Shown: positions 11,201 to 21,772, counted from the first letter of the stretch. The stretch: DNA of 64,000 nucleotides from Mantamonas sphyraenae (GCA_026936335.1 JAPMXV010000042.1:124001-188000), one strand, 5' to 3'. Numbers and translations are program-made. The notes: generated by a model not told the origin, from the letters alone.

Positions 11201-12412
11201 GAGCGGGTGCAGGAAGAGATGGAATCGCTGGAAGAATCGCTTGCGGAATCGAAGCGGGAGGTGCGTGCGTACGAGAGCGAGAGCAAAAGGCAGAGCGAGG
11301 AGTTGCAAGGGAAGGTGGAGCATGCCAGCAGCGGCTGCAATGCTCTGGACAAGGTGCTGAGCGAGGTGGAAAGCCTTCACCGAGGGGTGCGAAAGTACGA
11401 AGAAGGCGACCGGCTTGGCAGGATGCGAAGCAACGAAGAGCGGCTGGCAGAGGTTGCACGTCTGGAAGTGGAGTACCGGGAACAGCTTGCGGTTGCGGAG
11501 GAACAGGAGCAGGCGGTGCGAGCCGATGTGGAGAATCAAGAGTCGCGTCGGCAGAATGTGCTGAACAATATCCAGCTTCGATCGCTGGAAAGCAAGGTGG
11601 AAGAATGCAAGGCGAGTGTGGAACGATTGTCAGGGGAGCTGGATGCGATTCCGAATCAGGAGCAGTACGCGAGCGACGGGGAGGAGATGGAGGCGCGTGT
11701 GCGCGAGCTGGAGTCTGAGTGCGGCAAGAAGCTGGGGGAGATGACAATGTGCCGAGAAGAGATCAAGGAGCACGCGGTGACGCTGCAGGAGCGCAAGTAC
11801 AAGAGTGTGGAGAAGGAGTACGCGGAGAAGTTTGTGCAGTTGAAAATGACGGAGCTGGGCATCAACGACCTGGACAAGTATGCCAAGGCGTTGGACAAGG
11901 CACTGATGCGATACCACGACCTGAAGCTGACGGAGATCAACAAAATCATTGGGGAGATCTGGGGCAACACGTACCACGGCGGGGACATCGAGACCATCGA
12001 GATCACGTCGAATGTGGAGGAGAAGAAGCGGTCGTACAACTACCGTGTGCAAATGGTGAAGAACGGAGCACGTGTGGACATGCGCGGGCGATGCAGCGCC
12101 GGGCAGCGTGTGCTTGCAGCGCTTGTGATTCGGCTTGCGCTGGCAGAGACGTTCTGCCTGAACTGTGGCATCCTTGCGCTGGACGAACCGACGACCAACC
12201 TGGACAAGGTGAACGCAGAGGGGTTTGCAGACGCGCTGGCCGAGATTGTGGAACACCGGAGGCATCAGAGCGGCTTCCAGCTGCTTGTGATTACGCACGA
12301 CGCCGCGTTTGCCATGCGGCTGGCCGAGCTGACAAACACAGGCCCCGAGTATGCGTACACGGTGAGCAGGGATCCAAACACAAATGCGAGCAAGATCCGA
12401 TTGGGGCGTTGA
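8274..12412 (+). CDS. RAD50: DNA repair ATPase RAD50
   Basis: The SMC-like ATPase of the MRE11-RAD50-NBS1 complex, which tethers and processes DNA double-strand breaks. Two exons, 8274-8726 and 8852-12412, are separated by a 125-nt phase-0 intron (gtgagt...cag). The product is 1337 residues, against 1312 in humans. A Ser-rich leader precedes Walker A (GENGCGKTT) in exon 1. Exon 2 begins YDEKTFRCADF and carries the RAD50 hallmark NVIFCHQEDSNWPL. Two long coiled coils flank the zinc hook CHVC (about residue 695). The C-terminal lobe has the signature RCSAGQRVLAALVIRLAL and Walker B ILALDEPTTNLD, then the D-loop and His switch (LLVITHD). The start lies 38 nt after the preceding stop. Its partner MRE11 is about 30 kb downstream on the other strand. 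Confidence 0.97.
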
Positions 12413-12911
12413 CGGTGAAGAAGGAGGGCAAGGCGATGCGCTTGCGGCACCACTGAGAATTTAATTCGAGGAAGTCAACAACCGGTATGTGGAAGGTGTG
12501 ATGTGGCAAAGGAAATGCATGGGAGGAAGTTGGTTGGACATACAATGCGGCGGCTCTGAGTTGCGGCGTCTGCGCAGAGGGCGAGGAAGCGTTTGAGGCG
12601 TTTTGGACGTCGCATGCGATTTTCGCTGCTCTCCCGCGCACAGAACTTGCGCGCCCAGCGTTGCTGCAGGGCACATGGCGTAGATACACACAGTGGACGC
12701 GGTGCAAGGAAGCAGCATGGCCACAGCGTGTGTGTGTATGGCGTGTGTGTTTGCTTGTGGGTGGAGGAGGGGCTGCGGGAAGGAGGAGGGTGGAAAATTG
12801 AGCGGTGGAGCGAGGGGAAAATCGCATGCGTGGCAACGGGCGACTGGGGACGTGTGGCTGACACAGAAAGGACACTTGCCAACACACGGGGTGTACACAT
12901 TGCAGAACACC
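12413..12911. other. Intergenic region between RAD50 and RPS12
   Basis: About 500 nt without a convincing gene. It contains GT-rich stretches near 12729-12760 and purine-rich runs, and presumably holds the RAD50 3' UTR and the promoter and 5' UTR (possibly with an intron) of the ribosomal protein gene. Open frames here lack codon-usage or similarity support. Confidence 0.5.
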
Positions 12912-13370
12912 ATGTCTGAGGAAGAACAGCAGCAGCAGCAGCCCGAGGAGACGCAGGAGACTGTGGAGACGACGGAGTCCGCCGAGCCGGCCCCGCGCAA
13001 GAAGCTGGACGTGATGGAGGCTCTTCAGATTGTGCTGAAGAAGGCTCTGATCCACGACGGTCTGGAGCGTGGTCTGAAGCAGACTGTGCGTGCCTTGGAT
13101 CGCCATCAGGCGCTCCTGTGCATCCTGGCTGGCAACGTCACGGACGAGCACTACACCGACCTGGTGACCGCTCTGGCCGAGGCCTCCAACACCCAGGTGA
13201 TCAAGGTGCCCGACAAGGTGCAGCTTGGTGAGTGGGTTGGTCTCTGCAAGATCGACGCCGAGGGCCAGGCCCGCAAGATCGTCAAGTGCTCGTCGTGCGC
13301 CATCACCAACTACGGTGAGGAGTCCGATGCTCTTGCCGACCTCATGGAGGCTCTGGGCAACAACGAGTAA
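12912..13370 (+). CDS. RPS12: 40S ribosomal protein S12 (eS12)
   Basis: A single-exon gene of 152 residues encoding small-subunit protein eS12. After a Gln/Glu-rich N-terminal leader of about 30 residues comes the conserved core: ALQIVLKKALIHDGLERGLK, then LGEWVGLCKIDAEGQARK and the C-terminal CSSCAITNYGEESDA. These correspond closely to the human LKTALIHDGLARG, LGEWVGLCKIDREGKPRKV and KDYGKESQA segments. The start ATG follows the CAGAACACC context at 12904-12912 and begins MSEEEQQQQQP. The leader is longer than in animals but acidic as usual. Codon use is strongly biased to C/G third positions, as expected for a highly expressed gene. Confidence 0.95.
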   Translation: MSEEEQQQQQPEETQETVETTESAEPAPRKKLDVMEALQIVLKKALIHDGLERGLKQTVRALDRHQALLCILAGNVTDEHYTDLVTALAEASNTQVIKVPDKVQLGEWVGLCKIDAEGQARKIVKCSSCAITNYGEESDALADLMEALGNNE

Positions 13371-13565
13371 ACACTTTGTTTGTTGTGTTCATCGTGTGGT
13401 GTGTGGTGTGGTGTGGTTTTGCTGCGACTGCGCTCGTGCGCCGCGTCGGCCACGATTTTTCTTGGCAGCTTCGTGTGTTTGGGGCCACCACAAAGGACAC
13501 ACATAGACACATAGACACACGCAGCACACAGACACACACAAACACACATATCAGCACAGACGAGT

Positions 13566-16500
13566 ATGGAAAAGTCCACGGTGGCCACTGCGGACGGAAC
13601 AAACCTGGAAATCTCGTTTCTGTGCGAAGAGGCAGTTAAAAACGCACATGGAGAGCTGGGAGCAAACTACACGGGGGAGGAGACGCTGCAGCTGAGCGGG
13701 TGGCGGCTGCTGGAGCTACCGGTGGAAATCTGCTACCTGCGGGTGCCGTCGCGCAACGGGTATGAGGATGAAGAGGGCAGCAGCAACGGGTCGTGGAAGA
13801 AGCTGTGTGTGAACGGCAACTGTCTGAGCACGCTTCCGGACGACGTAGGCGAGCTTGCAGACTCTCTGACGACGCTGGATGCGTCGTTCAACGAAATCAC
13901 CTCGCTGCCGGCATCGTTGAACGAGCTGGTGAACCTGACGACACTGAATCTGTCTGAAAACAAGCTGACGGAACTGCCCGAGGAACAGTTTGGCACGCTG
14001 GCTAACCTGAAGCACCTGTACGCGAGCCACAACCAAATCCAAGTGTTGCCCGGCAGCTTCTGTGCCTCGCTGACGTCGCTGGAGTCGTTGTATCTGAACA
14101 ACAACCGACTGCTGAGCATCCCAAGCGAGGTGGAACACCTTTCGAATCTGCAGGAGCTTGCGGTGTCGCAGAACATGCTGACTGTGCTGCCGGAGCAGCT
14201 GTTCCGCGTGACGACGCTCAGGTCGCTGTATGCCAACGACAACTCGATCTTTGGCATCCGACCGGAGGTGGGCAACCTGGTGAACCTGGAGGTGTTGAAC
14301 CTGCGTCACAACTATCTGTCGTCCGTCCCGTGGGAGCTGGGCAAGTTGGTGAACTTGCGGCAGCTGGATTTGCAGTTCAACCACCTGAGCCACGTGCCCC
14401 AGGAGATCGGCATGGCCTCCAACACAGTCATGATGCTGTGGCTGGGAGGCAACGACCTCGTCACACCTCTGGAGGTGGGCGGCCTGGAGGGTGTGGTCCT
14501 CACGGACGTGGACGAGAAGCCTATTATGTTGTCGCACAAGCACACCTCTGGTAAGTGCCCTTTTCCTCTTTCAGGCGTGTTTCCCCTCCCCAGCGTCCCA
14601 CAGCACACGCCGTGCGACCATCACTCACACCGCCTCGACTGCATGCACCCTACGCATCCTGGAAACAGCCACGGGCACGGTGGGTGTTCAGAAGTACCTG
14701 CTGCAACACAACTGGCAGATGAAGGGCCGCGGCGTTAAGCGCTACGACCGCGAGTTTCTTCTGCAGTACGAACGGGTACGTTGTTTGTCGCGCACATGCC
14801 TCTGTGCACACGAACCAGCTTTTCTGCGTGGGCCTACATCCTCACAGGCGCCACCGTGCGTGCCACTGCACGCCCGGTGAGGCGACACAAAAAGTCTCCA
14901 CCGAGCCCTCTGCTCAAAAGCAGGTGATGATTACCGCTGACGCGTGTTTTGCGCCGTTTCTCGCACACACTGCACACATCCCACAGCTGTACCTGGAGAA
15001 GCCCGAAGAGATGCCGTCGCACGGCCACATCCTGACGATGGACAAGTCGACGCACGAGGGCGAGGAGGAGGGGGCGGCTGAGGAGACGACGCAAGAGAGC
15101 GGCAGTGGTAGCAGCGGCAGCAGCATGCAAGGAGGGCGCAACGGAGGCAAGGGAAGACCCGCACAGCTTCTCAAGACGTCGACGTCGTTGTCAAAGGAGG
15201 ACAGCAGCGGAGGAGGAGGCGGCGTTTACAAGCCGCCGTTGTCGCGCAGCCTGGCGGATGAGTCGCAAGGCCGCGGAAGCAGCGGATTTGGCCAATTGTC
15301 TCGCAGCAGCTCACCTGGAGGCGCATACCGCCCTCCGAAGCGGGAACGTGCGATGGGACCCTCGATCGATGACCCGAAGTACGACCGCAGCAGTAGCAAC
15401 AGCAACAACAACAGCAACAGCAATGGCAATGGCAACAGCAACAACGTAGGAAGCCCAAGGGTGGCGAGCGGTAGGAGAACAGGAGGGCCTCGGCACGGAG
15501 GAGGACGCAAGGGTTCGAGCGACAGCTTTGGAGCGGGGGCAGGAGGAAGCGGTGGGCTGGCGAGGCTCAAGACATCGTCGAACGGGTGGAAGGCTCGGCA
15601 TGTGGGCAAGACGCCATGGGACGATGACTATGACGAGGAGGATGAGGACACGGTGAACATTCGTGCGTGCCGAGGTGTGCTGAACAAGCTGACGCCGGAA
15701 AACTTTGATCGGCTGTGCGACAAGATCATGGAGCTTGCGTTTACGTCGCTGGTGACGCTGCGGGGTACCATCGACATTGTGTTTGACAAGGCAATCCGAG
15801 AACCCAAGTATGGGCCGCTGTACTCGAACCTGTGCCTGCTGATGAGTGAGAAATCGCCCGAGTTTGAGGCACCCGGAGGCAAGACGCGCGACTTTCGCAA
15901 ACTGATGCTGGACAAGTGCCAGGAAGCGTTTGAACGCAACTTTAGCGGGACGCACGACCCGAAGGATGACCCGGAGTGGGGCACGCTGAGCGAGATGGAA
16001 AAGGAGGAGAAGCTGACCATTGCGAAGCTGGACATGCTGGGCAACATCAAGTTCATTGGCGAGCTATACAAGCAGTCGATGCTGGATGACCGCATCATGA
16101 GTGGGTGCATCACGGCGCTGCTGTCGCACAAGGACGAGGACGAAGAGTGTGTGGAGGCGCTGTGCAAGCTGTTTACGACGATGGGTGCGGTGTACGACAA
16201 GGCGGCGAACCGGGAGAATCTGGACAAGACGTTTGGCTGGATGAAGGAGTGGTCGCACAACTCGGCCATTCCGTCGCGCATCCGCTTCATGCTGCAGGAC
16301 GTGGTGGAGCTGCGCGAAAACCATTGGGTGCCTCGTCGCGAAGAGAACGCGCCGACCACGCTGGAGGAGATCAAGCGCAAGAGTGCAGCCGAGGCGCGTG
16401 CAAGCAACAACAACGCACGGCGCAGCAGCACGCCCAACTCGGGACGACACACACCCAACACGTCGCACCACGGCAGCCCACGCAAGGGAGGAGGAGCACG

Positions 16501-17596
16501 CGGTGGACCACGTGGCAGTTTGCCCAATACCAACAGCCCGCGTTCATCGCGTGCGCACCGATTCAAGAGTGTGGATGAGGGCGCAGGGCGACGTCTGCAC
16601 GCAAGCCACAGCGTGGACGGCGGAGGCGGAGGCGGAGGCGGAGGCGGAGGCAGACGAAGCAGCAGCAAGACACGTCGCGGATCGGGTGATTTGCGTCCCA
16701 GGAAGCAGGGTGGAGGCAAAGAGGGAGGCACGGCACGCAACCAATTTGATCTGCTGGACGGCGAGGAGGAGGAGGAGGAGGAGGGCAACGAGGAGGAGGG
16801 CGAGGAGGAGGGCGAGGACGACGGGTCTCTGGACACAATGCCCTCGTTGGAGCTGGAGCCTGGAAGCAAGGGCAACAGCAGCGGAAGCGGGGCGTCGTCA
16901 TCGACGACAACGAGCAGCAGCGGCAGCAGCGGCGGCGGCGGCGGCTCGTCCAAGGCCAAGAAGGAAGTGTTGGACATGGATTCGTTGAAGCGACGTTGCG
17001 ACAACGTCCTTGCAGAGTACCTGTCGATCAGAGATCTTCAGGAGGCAGTGTTGTGCGTGGAGGAGACGCAGGGGTCGCTGGAGGAACACGCTTACCACGC
17101 CAACATGCTGGCAGGCTTTGTGTTGGGCGTGTTGGAGCGTAAAGCCGAGGCACAGGGGTACGTGTGCGATCTGCTGGGCGAGCTGGTCAAGACGGAACAG
17201 GTGAGCAAGGAGCAGCTCGCAGCAGGGCTGGATCTGGTCCTGGCGGACTACGAAGACCTGAGCATCGACGTGCCGCTGATCAAGAATGTGATGAGCACGC
17301 TGATTGGCACGCTGATGTGCAGAGAGGTGCTGGAGATGGACTTTGTCACAACTCACCTTGCACACCTGGCCGCGTCGAACAAGGCCGCACCGCTGGCTGT
17401 GGGCATCCTCAAGGTGGTCGACAGCAATGCCAAGAGCGACGCACAGGTGCAGCAGGCGTTTGGTGCGATCCAGCTGGCCACGTTGTATCCAGACACGCTC
17501 GACGCAGCTGCAAAGAGCAGCGAGTGGCGTGAACACATGCAACGTGAGGGGTTGAAGCCAATGGAGGAGGAGGAGGAGGAGGAGGAGGAGGAGTGA
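13566..17596 (+). CDS. Leucine-rich-repeat / eIF4G fusion (MIF4G + MA3)
   Basis: Exon 1 (13566-14550) encodes about ten SHOC2-type leucine-rich repeats (for example LTTLNLSENKLTELPEEQFG). It ends at a strong donor, gtaagt. Two downstream acceptors keep phase: the exon begins at 14594 (ctccccag) or at 14669. That exon, ending 14775, encodes KRYDREFLLQYER, the canonical YxxxxLphi eIF4E-binding motif of eIF4G. A 211-nt phase-0 intron follows, then exon 3 (14987-17596). With acceptor 14594 the protein has 1258 residues. The motif is at about 379-385, MIF4G (NIRACRGVLNKLTPENFDRL) at about 615-842, Gly/Ser/Glu low complexity follows, and MA3 (RCDNVLAEYLSIRDLQEAV) is at about 1055-1205. eIF4G scaffolds eIF4E and eIF4A in translation initiation. 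A separate eIF4G start would have to be ATG 14719, six residues before the motif. Unspliced, exon 1 runs into a stop at 14736-14738, inside the eIF4G exon. Fusion is the simplest reading, but transcript proof is absent. Confidence 0.72.
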
Positions 17597-17634
17597 GTGA
17601 GTGAGTGAGTGGGATGATGGAATGGATGGCCAGT

Positions 17635-18819
17635 TCATTGGATGGTGCACGCTTTGCTGCTCTTCTCATTGCCCACAGCCTGACCATTGTTGCTCTTGTT
17701 CTTCTTGGCGCCACCTGCCACAGCTGCGCCACCCTTTGCTGGACCGCTTCCCGCTTGCTGCTTCTGCCGTTCTGCAATCAACGCCTGGTTCTGCTGCTCC
17801 AGGTATGCGATGCGTTTTGCGTCCTCCTTTGCATTCCGCAGCTCTGCACTGTCTGCCAACTGTTGCAGGTCTGCCTCCAGCCTCTCTTTTGCCTCCCGTT
17901 CCTGTTCCAATTGGCGCTGCATCTCCTCCAGCTTGCGTTGCAGGTCGTCACGTTGCTGCGCCAGCGTCAGCTTCTCCGAGGTGTCCGCATGCACAAGCTG
18001 CTCCCGTTCCGTCTCTGCCATGTTCGACTTGAGCCTCTCCACCTCGAGTGCCGTCTTTTCAAACAGACCCCGTTGCGAGCGCAGCTCCTCAATCAGACTT
18101 GTGCCCAGTTCGATTTCGTCCTCCACGCCGCTCGGATCCAACTCCACAAACATCGGCCTCTCCTCCTTTGTTCCCTGCCCCTGTGGCTGTGTAACCACAT
18201 TTGCCATGTGCTGTGTCTCCACTGCCTCCTCTCCCTGCGGCTGCTGCTGCTCATTCTTGGCCTCTGGCTGCTGTACATGGCCCGTTCGCTGAGCAGCCAA
18301 CCGTTGCCGAGTCTGCCTGCCTCTCACCTGCGCCTGGATGCGCACTGCGGCGTCCTCTTTGCCCATTCCTTGTTTCTTTCCCTCATCCTGTGTCTCTGTA
18401 TGTCCCTCCTCTTCCTCCTGTGTCTCGTGTTCCTCCACGGTGCCCTCCTCTCCGCCATCTTCGTCGTGGCCTTCCTCCTCCCCTTCCTCCACCCCTTCCT
18501 CCTCCCCGTCCCCCTCCTCTTCATACTCCTCGCCTCCCTCCTCATACTCTTCCTCCTCATACTCTTCGCCTCCTTCCTCGTATTCCTCCTCTTCCTCCCC
18601 ACCCTCTTCATGCTCCTGGTGCTCCTCCTCCTCCTCCTCCCCAGCTTCCGCTGGTGCTGGTGGCATCCCAGGCAGCGCAGGCATGCTTGATCCCTCATCA
18701 TCGCCTCCCTGTGTCGGCGGTGCCTGCGACGGCAGCGGGGGCATTGTGGTCATGATTGGCTTGCTTGGCCATCTCAGCGCTCTTTGCCACAAACGATCCC
18801 CTTTCTTCTTCGATTTCAT
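17635..18819 (-). CDS. IQ-motif coiled-coil protein with C-terminal CaaX box
   Basis: A single-exon gene of 394 residues that I do not recognise as a named family. The N-terminus is basic (MKSKKKGDRLWQRALRW). It is followed by a Pro-rich stretch and about 100 residues of Glu/Tyr repeats (EEYEEGGEE). Near residue 165 lies a single IQ motif, AAVRIQAQVRGRQTRQRL, the usual calmodulin-binding element. Residues 240-350 form a coiled coil (LQRKLEEMQRQLEQEREAK). The last residues are KACTIQ, so the protein ends C-T-I-Q, a fit to CaaX prenylation with X = Q (farnesyl type). Together these suggest a membrane-tethered, calmodulin-responsive scaffold; that is inference. It converges on the LRR-eIF4G gene with only 38 nt between stop codons. 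Confidence 0.7.
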   Translation of the reverse strand: MKSKKKGDRLWQRALRWPSKPIMTTMPPLPSQAPPTQGGDDEGSSMPALPGMPPAPAEAGEEEEEEHQEHEEGGEEEEEYEEGGEEYEEEEYEEGGEEYEEEGDGEEEGVEEGEEEGHDEDGGEEGTVEEHETQEEEEGHTETQDEGKKQGMGKEDAAVRIQAQVRGRQTRQRLAAQRTGHVQQPEAKNEQQQPQGEEAVETQHMANVVTQPQGQGTKEERPMFVELDPSGVEDEIELGTSLIEELRSQRGLFEKTALEVERLKSNMAETEREQLVHADTSEKLTLAQQRDDLQRKLEEMQRQLEQEREAKERLEADLQQLADSAELRNAKEDAKRIAYLEQQNQALIAERQKQQAGSGPAKGGAAVAGGAKKNKSNNGQAVGNEKSSKACTIQ

Positions 18820-19193
18820 GGTGCGTGATCACTTGTCACCCGATCTCCTTGCCGCCTTCCTACCATGTACACGCACAGACACATGTTTCTCATAGCTTCC
18901 TGTGAGGCTGTGCTGCACTCCAGCGTCGCCCAGCGGGCGGTGCGCGACGACCGTTTTTTGCGCGCGCCAATCCGAAATCCGCCACTGGGGTTTTGCCCCC
19001 CCACGCCGCCTGCACACGCCGCCACTGACACCAGAGTGGGACGCCACATGAACCTCCATAGTCTGCATTGCCACCGTTGGGATCGCTGGGTGGGAGCAGC
19101 CGCCGTGGTGGACGGTTGCCCGCGCTAAATGGACGTGGACGAGACGAGGCGCAAGACGAGGCGCAGGACCTGCCAGAGGAAGATCGTGGAAGA
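18820..19193. promoter_or_regulatory. Divergent intergenic region with an E2F-like/CCAAT element
   Basis: 374 nt between the start of the IQ/coiled-coil gene and the chosen TMEM237 start, one of the longest non-coding stretches here. At 18954-18971 TTTTTTGCGCGCGCCAAT combines an E2F-like TTTTGCGCGC core with a CCAAT box. A GTTGCC half-site near 19114 resembles half of an RFX X-box, but no second arm is seen. All of these are motif resemblances only. Confidence 0.3.
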
Positions 19194-20867
19194 ATGCGAC
19201 GCACACAAAGGGACTCGGGGACACAGGATGGGGCATCTGCTGTGTTGGCAGCCATGGAGAGTGGCGGAGGACGACGCACACGCACACGGCGTCGCACACG
19301 AGAACCTGAACCCGAAGCGGAGCCTGAACCTGAGCCTGAACTTGAGCCTGAACCTGAGCCTGAACCAGAGGACTATGGTTACGATGACGCGTATGGAGAC
19401 GAAGGGGCACAGGAGGAGTATGAGGAGGCAGAAGAGGATGGTGGGGAGACAGAGATCAACGGGGAGTACGACGAGTATGGCAACTTTGTGGGCACGTGGA
19501 GGGACAAGTATGGCGTGCTGAACACGGGATACTATGACACAAACAACCAGCACCATTATGGACACTACGACGCACAGGACAACTACTACGAGGGGCCGTA
19601 CGAGCCGACGGAGGACGACGAGGCACAGCAACAACACGGGGGCCACAACGAACACAGACAGGACCAGCAGCAGGAAACAGACGTGGCAGGAGGCACACAG
19701 CACGACAACGATGAGGAAGAGGACGACCAGAGGAGGAGGAGGAGGCGACGGGAAACAGATCGCACAGCTGGCCAGGAAGATCGAGGCTCGTCGTCACGTC
19801 GTGGCAGGGGCAGCGGCGTAGGAACAGGCTCAGACTCAGGCACGGGGTTGGGCGGCGGCATGGGCATGCGTACACTGGGCGATGCAAGCGGGCTGGTGGA
19901 CCAGAGCGATGTGGTGGAGGAGGACGAACGATCGGTGCCGCGGGACATCCGTAAGAACCTGGGACGGTCGAAGCGTGCGGACGTGGTGTTTGTGGAAAAG
20001 GCCGGGGCGTTCCGCAAGATGACACGGGAACAGTTGGAGAAGCAGAACCGAGTGAATCTTGCGGCGGGGCTGGAGGAGGACGACGAGTACATGGATGAGG
20101 TGGAGAAGATGGAGGCGTTCACAGCACAGACCATGCGTCGGGCAGAACTGTTCTACACCCTGTGCAAGGGTCTGCTGGGCGGCTTGGCATTTGTGCACTT
20201 TTACATGACGTACCTGGTGTTCAACGGCCTGGCGTTTATGCAGTACTACGGGCCCGTGGCAGACGACACCCAACGCATGCTGTCCTTCTTCACCACCGTC
20301 GCCTTTCTCGGCTCCCTGGACACCCTGCAGCAAACCTGGCAAGCCGATGGAGAGCGTGTACAGGGCGACGTGCCGGTTACTCGCGCTCAGGAACTGGCGC
20401 TGCAGCGCAAACTGTGGAGCGAAGCCGTGCAGGCCATCCTCTACTTCTCCGCCTTTCTCTTCAACATTCTCGCCCTGCCCACAGACTTTCAGTTGGAGGC
20501 ATTGTATGTGGCATCGTCGACGTGGTATCTGACGCCGTCCGCGGCCCAAACGGCCCTCATGGATGCGTGGCACCTGTACAATGTCCTGCGCCTGCTGCCC
20601 AGCATCCTGGGCTGGCTCGTGCAAATCTACAAACTCACGCTGGCTCAGGATCTCAGTGTGTTGGACATGGAGGTGGAGCGTGCAAGGCGTCTGGGCAAGC
20701 GTGTCTCGCTGCAGGAGCAACGTGGAGGTGGAGGACGCGCGGGCAGCGGCACCGTCAAGCGAAGGGGTGCGGCGGGTGCCACGTCCACGGTGGGAAGACG
20801 ACGTGGGAGGGCTGCCGGGAATGTGGATGTGGTGGACAGGCAGACACGTGTGCAGGCCACGACGTGA
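19194..20867 (+). CDS. TMEM237: Transmembrane protein 237 homologue (ciliary transition zone)
   Basis: 557 residues from the first in-frame ATG at 19194; the frame is open further upstream but only with non-ATG codons. In animals TMEM237 is a tetraspan ciliary transition-zone protein mutated in Joubert syndrome. The long N-terminal half is charged and disordered, with an (EP)n run, poly-Arg/Asp clusters and a Gln/His-rich segment. The match to TMEM237 begins at ADVVFVEKAGAFRKM (human GKVFVEKSRRFQ). It continues through four predicted membrane spans: LLGGLAFVHFYMTYLVF, MLSFFTTVAFLGSLDTL, WSEAVQAILYFSAFLFNILA (human PTALASFLYFTALILSL) and LRLLPSILGWLVQIYK. The C-terminal tail is basic. Its presence implies the organism builds a cilium. 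The start codon is the least certain part. Confidence 0.78.
   Translation: MRRTQRDSGTQDGASAVLAAMESGGGRRTRTRRRTREPEPEAEPEPEPELEPEPEPEPEDYGYDDAYGDEGAQEEYEEAEEDGGETEINGEYDEYGNFVGTWRDKYGVLNTGYYDTNNQHHYGHYDAQDNYYEGPYEPTEDDEAQQQHGGHNEHRQDQQQETDVAGGTQHDNDEEEDDQRRRRRRRETDRTAGQEDRGSSSRRGRGSGVGTGSDSGTGLGGGMGMRTLGDASGLVDQSDVVEEDERSVPRDIRKNLGRSKRADVVFVEKAGAFRKMTREQLEKQNRVNLAAGLEEDDEYMDEVEKMEAFTAQTMRRAELFYTLCKGLLGGLAFVHFYMTYLVFNGLAFMQYYGPVADDTQRMLSFFTTVAFLGSLDTLQQTWQADGERVQGDVPVTRAQELALQRKLWSEAVQAILYFSAFLFNILALPTDFQLEALYVASSTWYLTPSAAQTALMDAWHLYNVLRLLPSILGWLVQIYKLTLAQDLSVLDMEVERARRLGKRVSLQEQRGGGGRAGSGTVKRRGAAGATSTVGRRRGRAAGNVDVVDRQTRVQATT
19302..19368 (+). repeat. In-frame minisatellite coding (EP)n
   Basis: Degenerate 6-12 nt repeats of the GAACCTGAGCCT type encode an alternating Glu-Pro run of about 11 units in the TMEM237 N-terminal region. 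Confidence 0.8.
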
Positions 20868-20968
20868 GCAGAGAAATGGACAAAGAGATGCACTTGCTCC
20901 TTTCATTTGTGTGTGTGGTGTGTGGTGTGTGTGTGTGAGGGAAGAGGGGTTGGGTGGGCGAAAGGCAA

Positions 20969-21772
20969 TCACTCTTTGGCGCCGGTGAGGGCATCGCTGT
21001 TGCTGAGGAGGTAGTCGCGCAGCTTGGCGACGGCACGACCGCGGTGAGAGATGCTGTTCTTGGTCTCGCTGTCCATCTCGGCAAAGGTCTGGTCAAAGCC
21101 GTCGGGCTGGAAAACAGGATCCCAGCCAAAGTCCTTGGGTCCACGGGCTTCGACAATGGTGCCGTCGGTGCGGCCCTCAAAGGAGACGATGTTGTCTTCG
21201 CTCTCGGGTCCCGGGCTGAAGCTAAACATGCACAGGGCATACGCACTCTTGTCCTCGTAGGCAGCCAGCAGGTTGTTGAGTCCCTCATGGCCGGTCTTTT
21301 TCAGGAACCACTTGATGTAGGGGCCCGGGAGGCCGTGGAGGGCGTTGTAGCACAGGCTTGTGTCTTCCACAATCACAGGGCCGCCAATCTCCTTGGCTGC
21401 AAGGGCACACTTGTCGCGGGAGATCTCCTCCGGTTCGCCCTGGAGCTCGGGCACTGTGCCATGCATGCGAGGGGAGTATGCAGGTGTCATCGGTGGGTAG
21501 GTGGGCACTCAGCGTCAGGGAAATTGCGTCGAACACAAACGCGGTTGCTGCACACCACAGACACACATGAGCACTTTCTGCTCTCCCCCTCCCCCCACCC
21601 TCTCCCTCCTCCCATCCCCAGGTACCAACACATGCACACATTCTTTGCTTCACGTACGATCAATGTCCTTGCTGACGAGATCAAACTCGCTTTCGGCAAA
21701 CATCTCGCGGACTTCCTTGAGCTTGCCCTTGTTGCCGGTGACAAACGTGATGGTGTACTTTGCGCGACTCAT
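20969..21772 (-). CDS. ITPA: Inosine triphosphate pyrophosphatase
   Basis: Hydrolyses ITP, XTP and other non-canonical purine nucleotides to the monophosphates, keeping them out of nucleic acids. Two exons, 21772-21658 and 21453-20969, flank a 204-nt GT-AG intron of matching phase. The product is 199 residues (human 194). The start [20 protein letters not shown] carries the nucleotide-binding TGNKGK. The junction rebuilds [34 protein letters not shown] follows, then [26 protein letters not shown] and the C-terminal [10 protein letters not shown]. All diagnostic segments of the Ham1/ITPA family are present. The start codon overlaps the divergent ATG of the neighbouring large gene inside one CATG tetramer (21770-21773). 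Confidence 0.95.

Noticed and set aside
12413-12911. Possible small RNA gene between RAD50 and RPS12
   Set aside because: No box motifs, snRNA signatures or convincing stem-loops were seen by eye; a covariance-model search would be needed to claim one.
14642-14738. C-terminal continuation of the LRR protein through the first intron
   Set aside because: It requires ignoring a strong gtaagt donor, yields low-complexity sequence and overlaps the eIF4G exon in another frame.
17594-17613. TGAG tandem repeat after the eIF4G stop as a terminator-like element
   Set aside because: It is a short tetranucleotide repeat that simply adds in-frame stops; there is no evidence of function.
19068-19193. N-terminal extension of TMEM237 from 19068
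   Set aside because: It begins with TTG and has no ATG until 19194. The ATG at 19130 is in a different frame.
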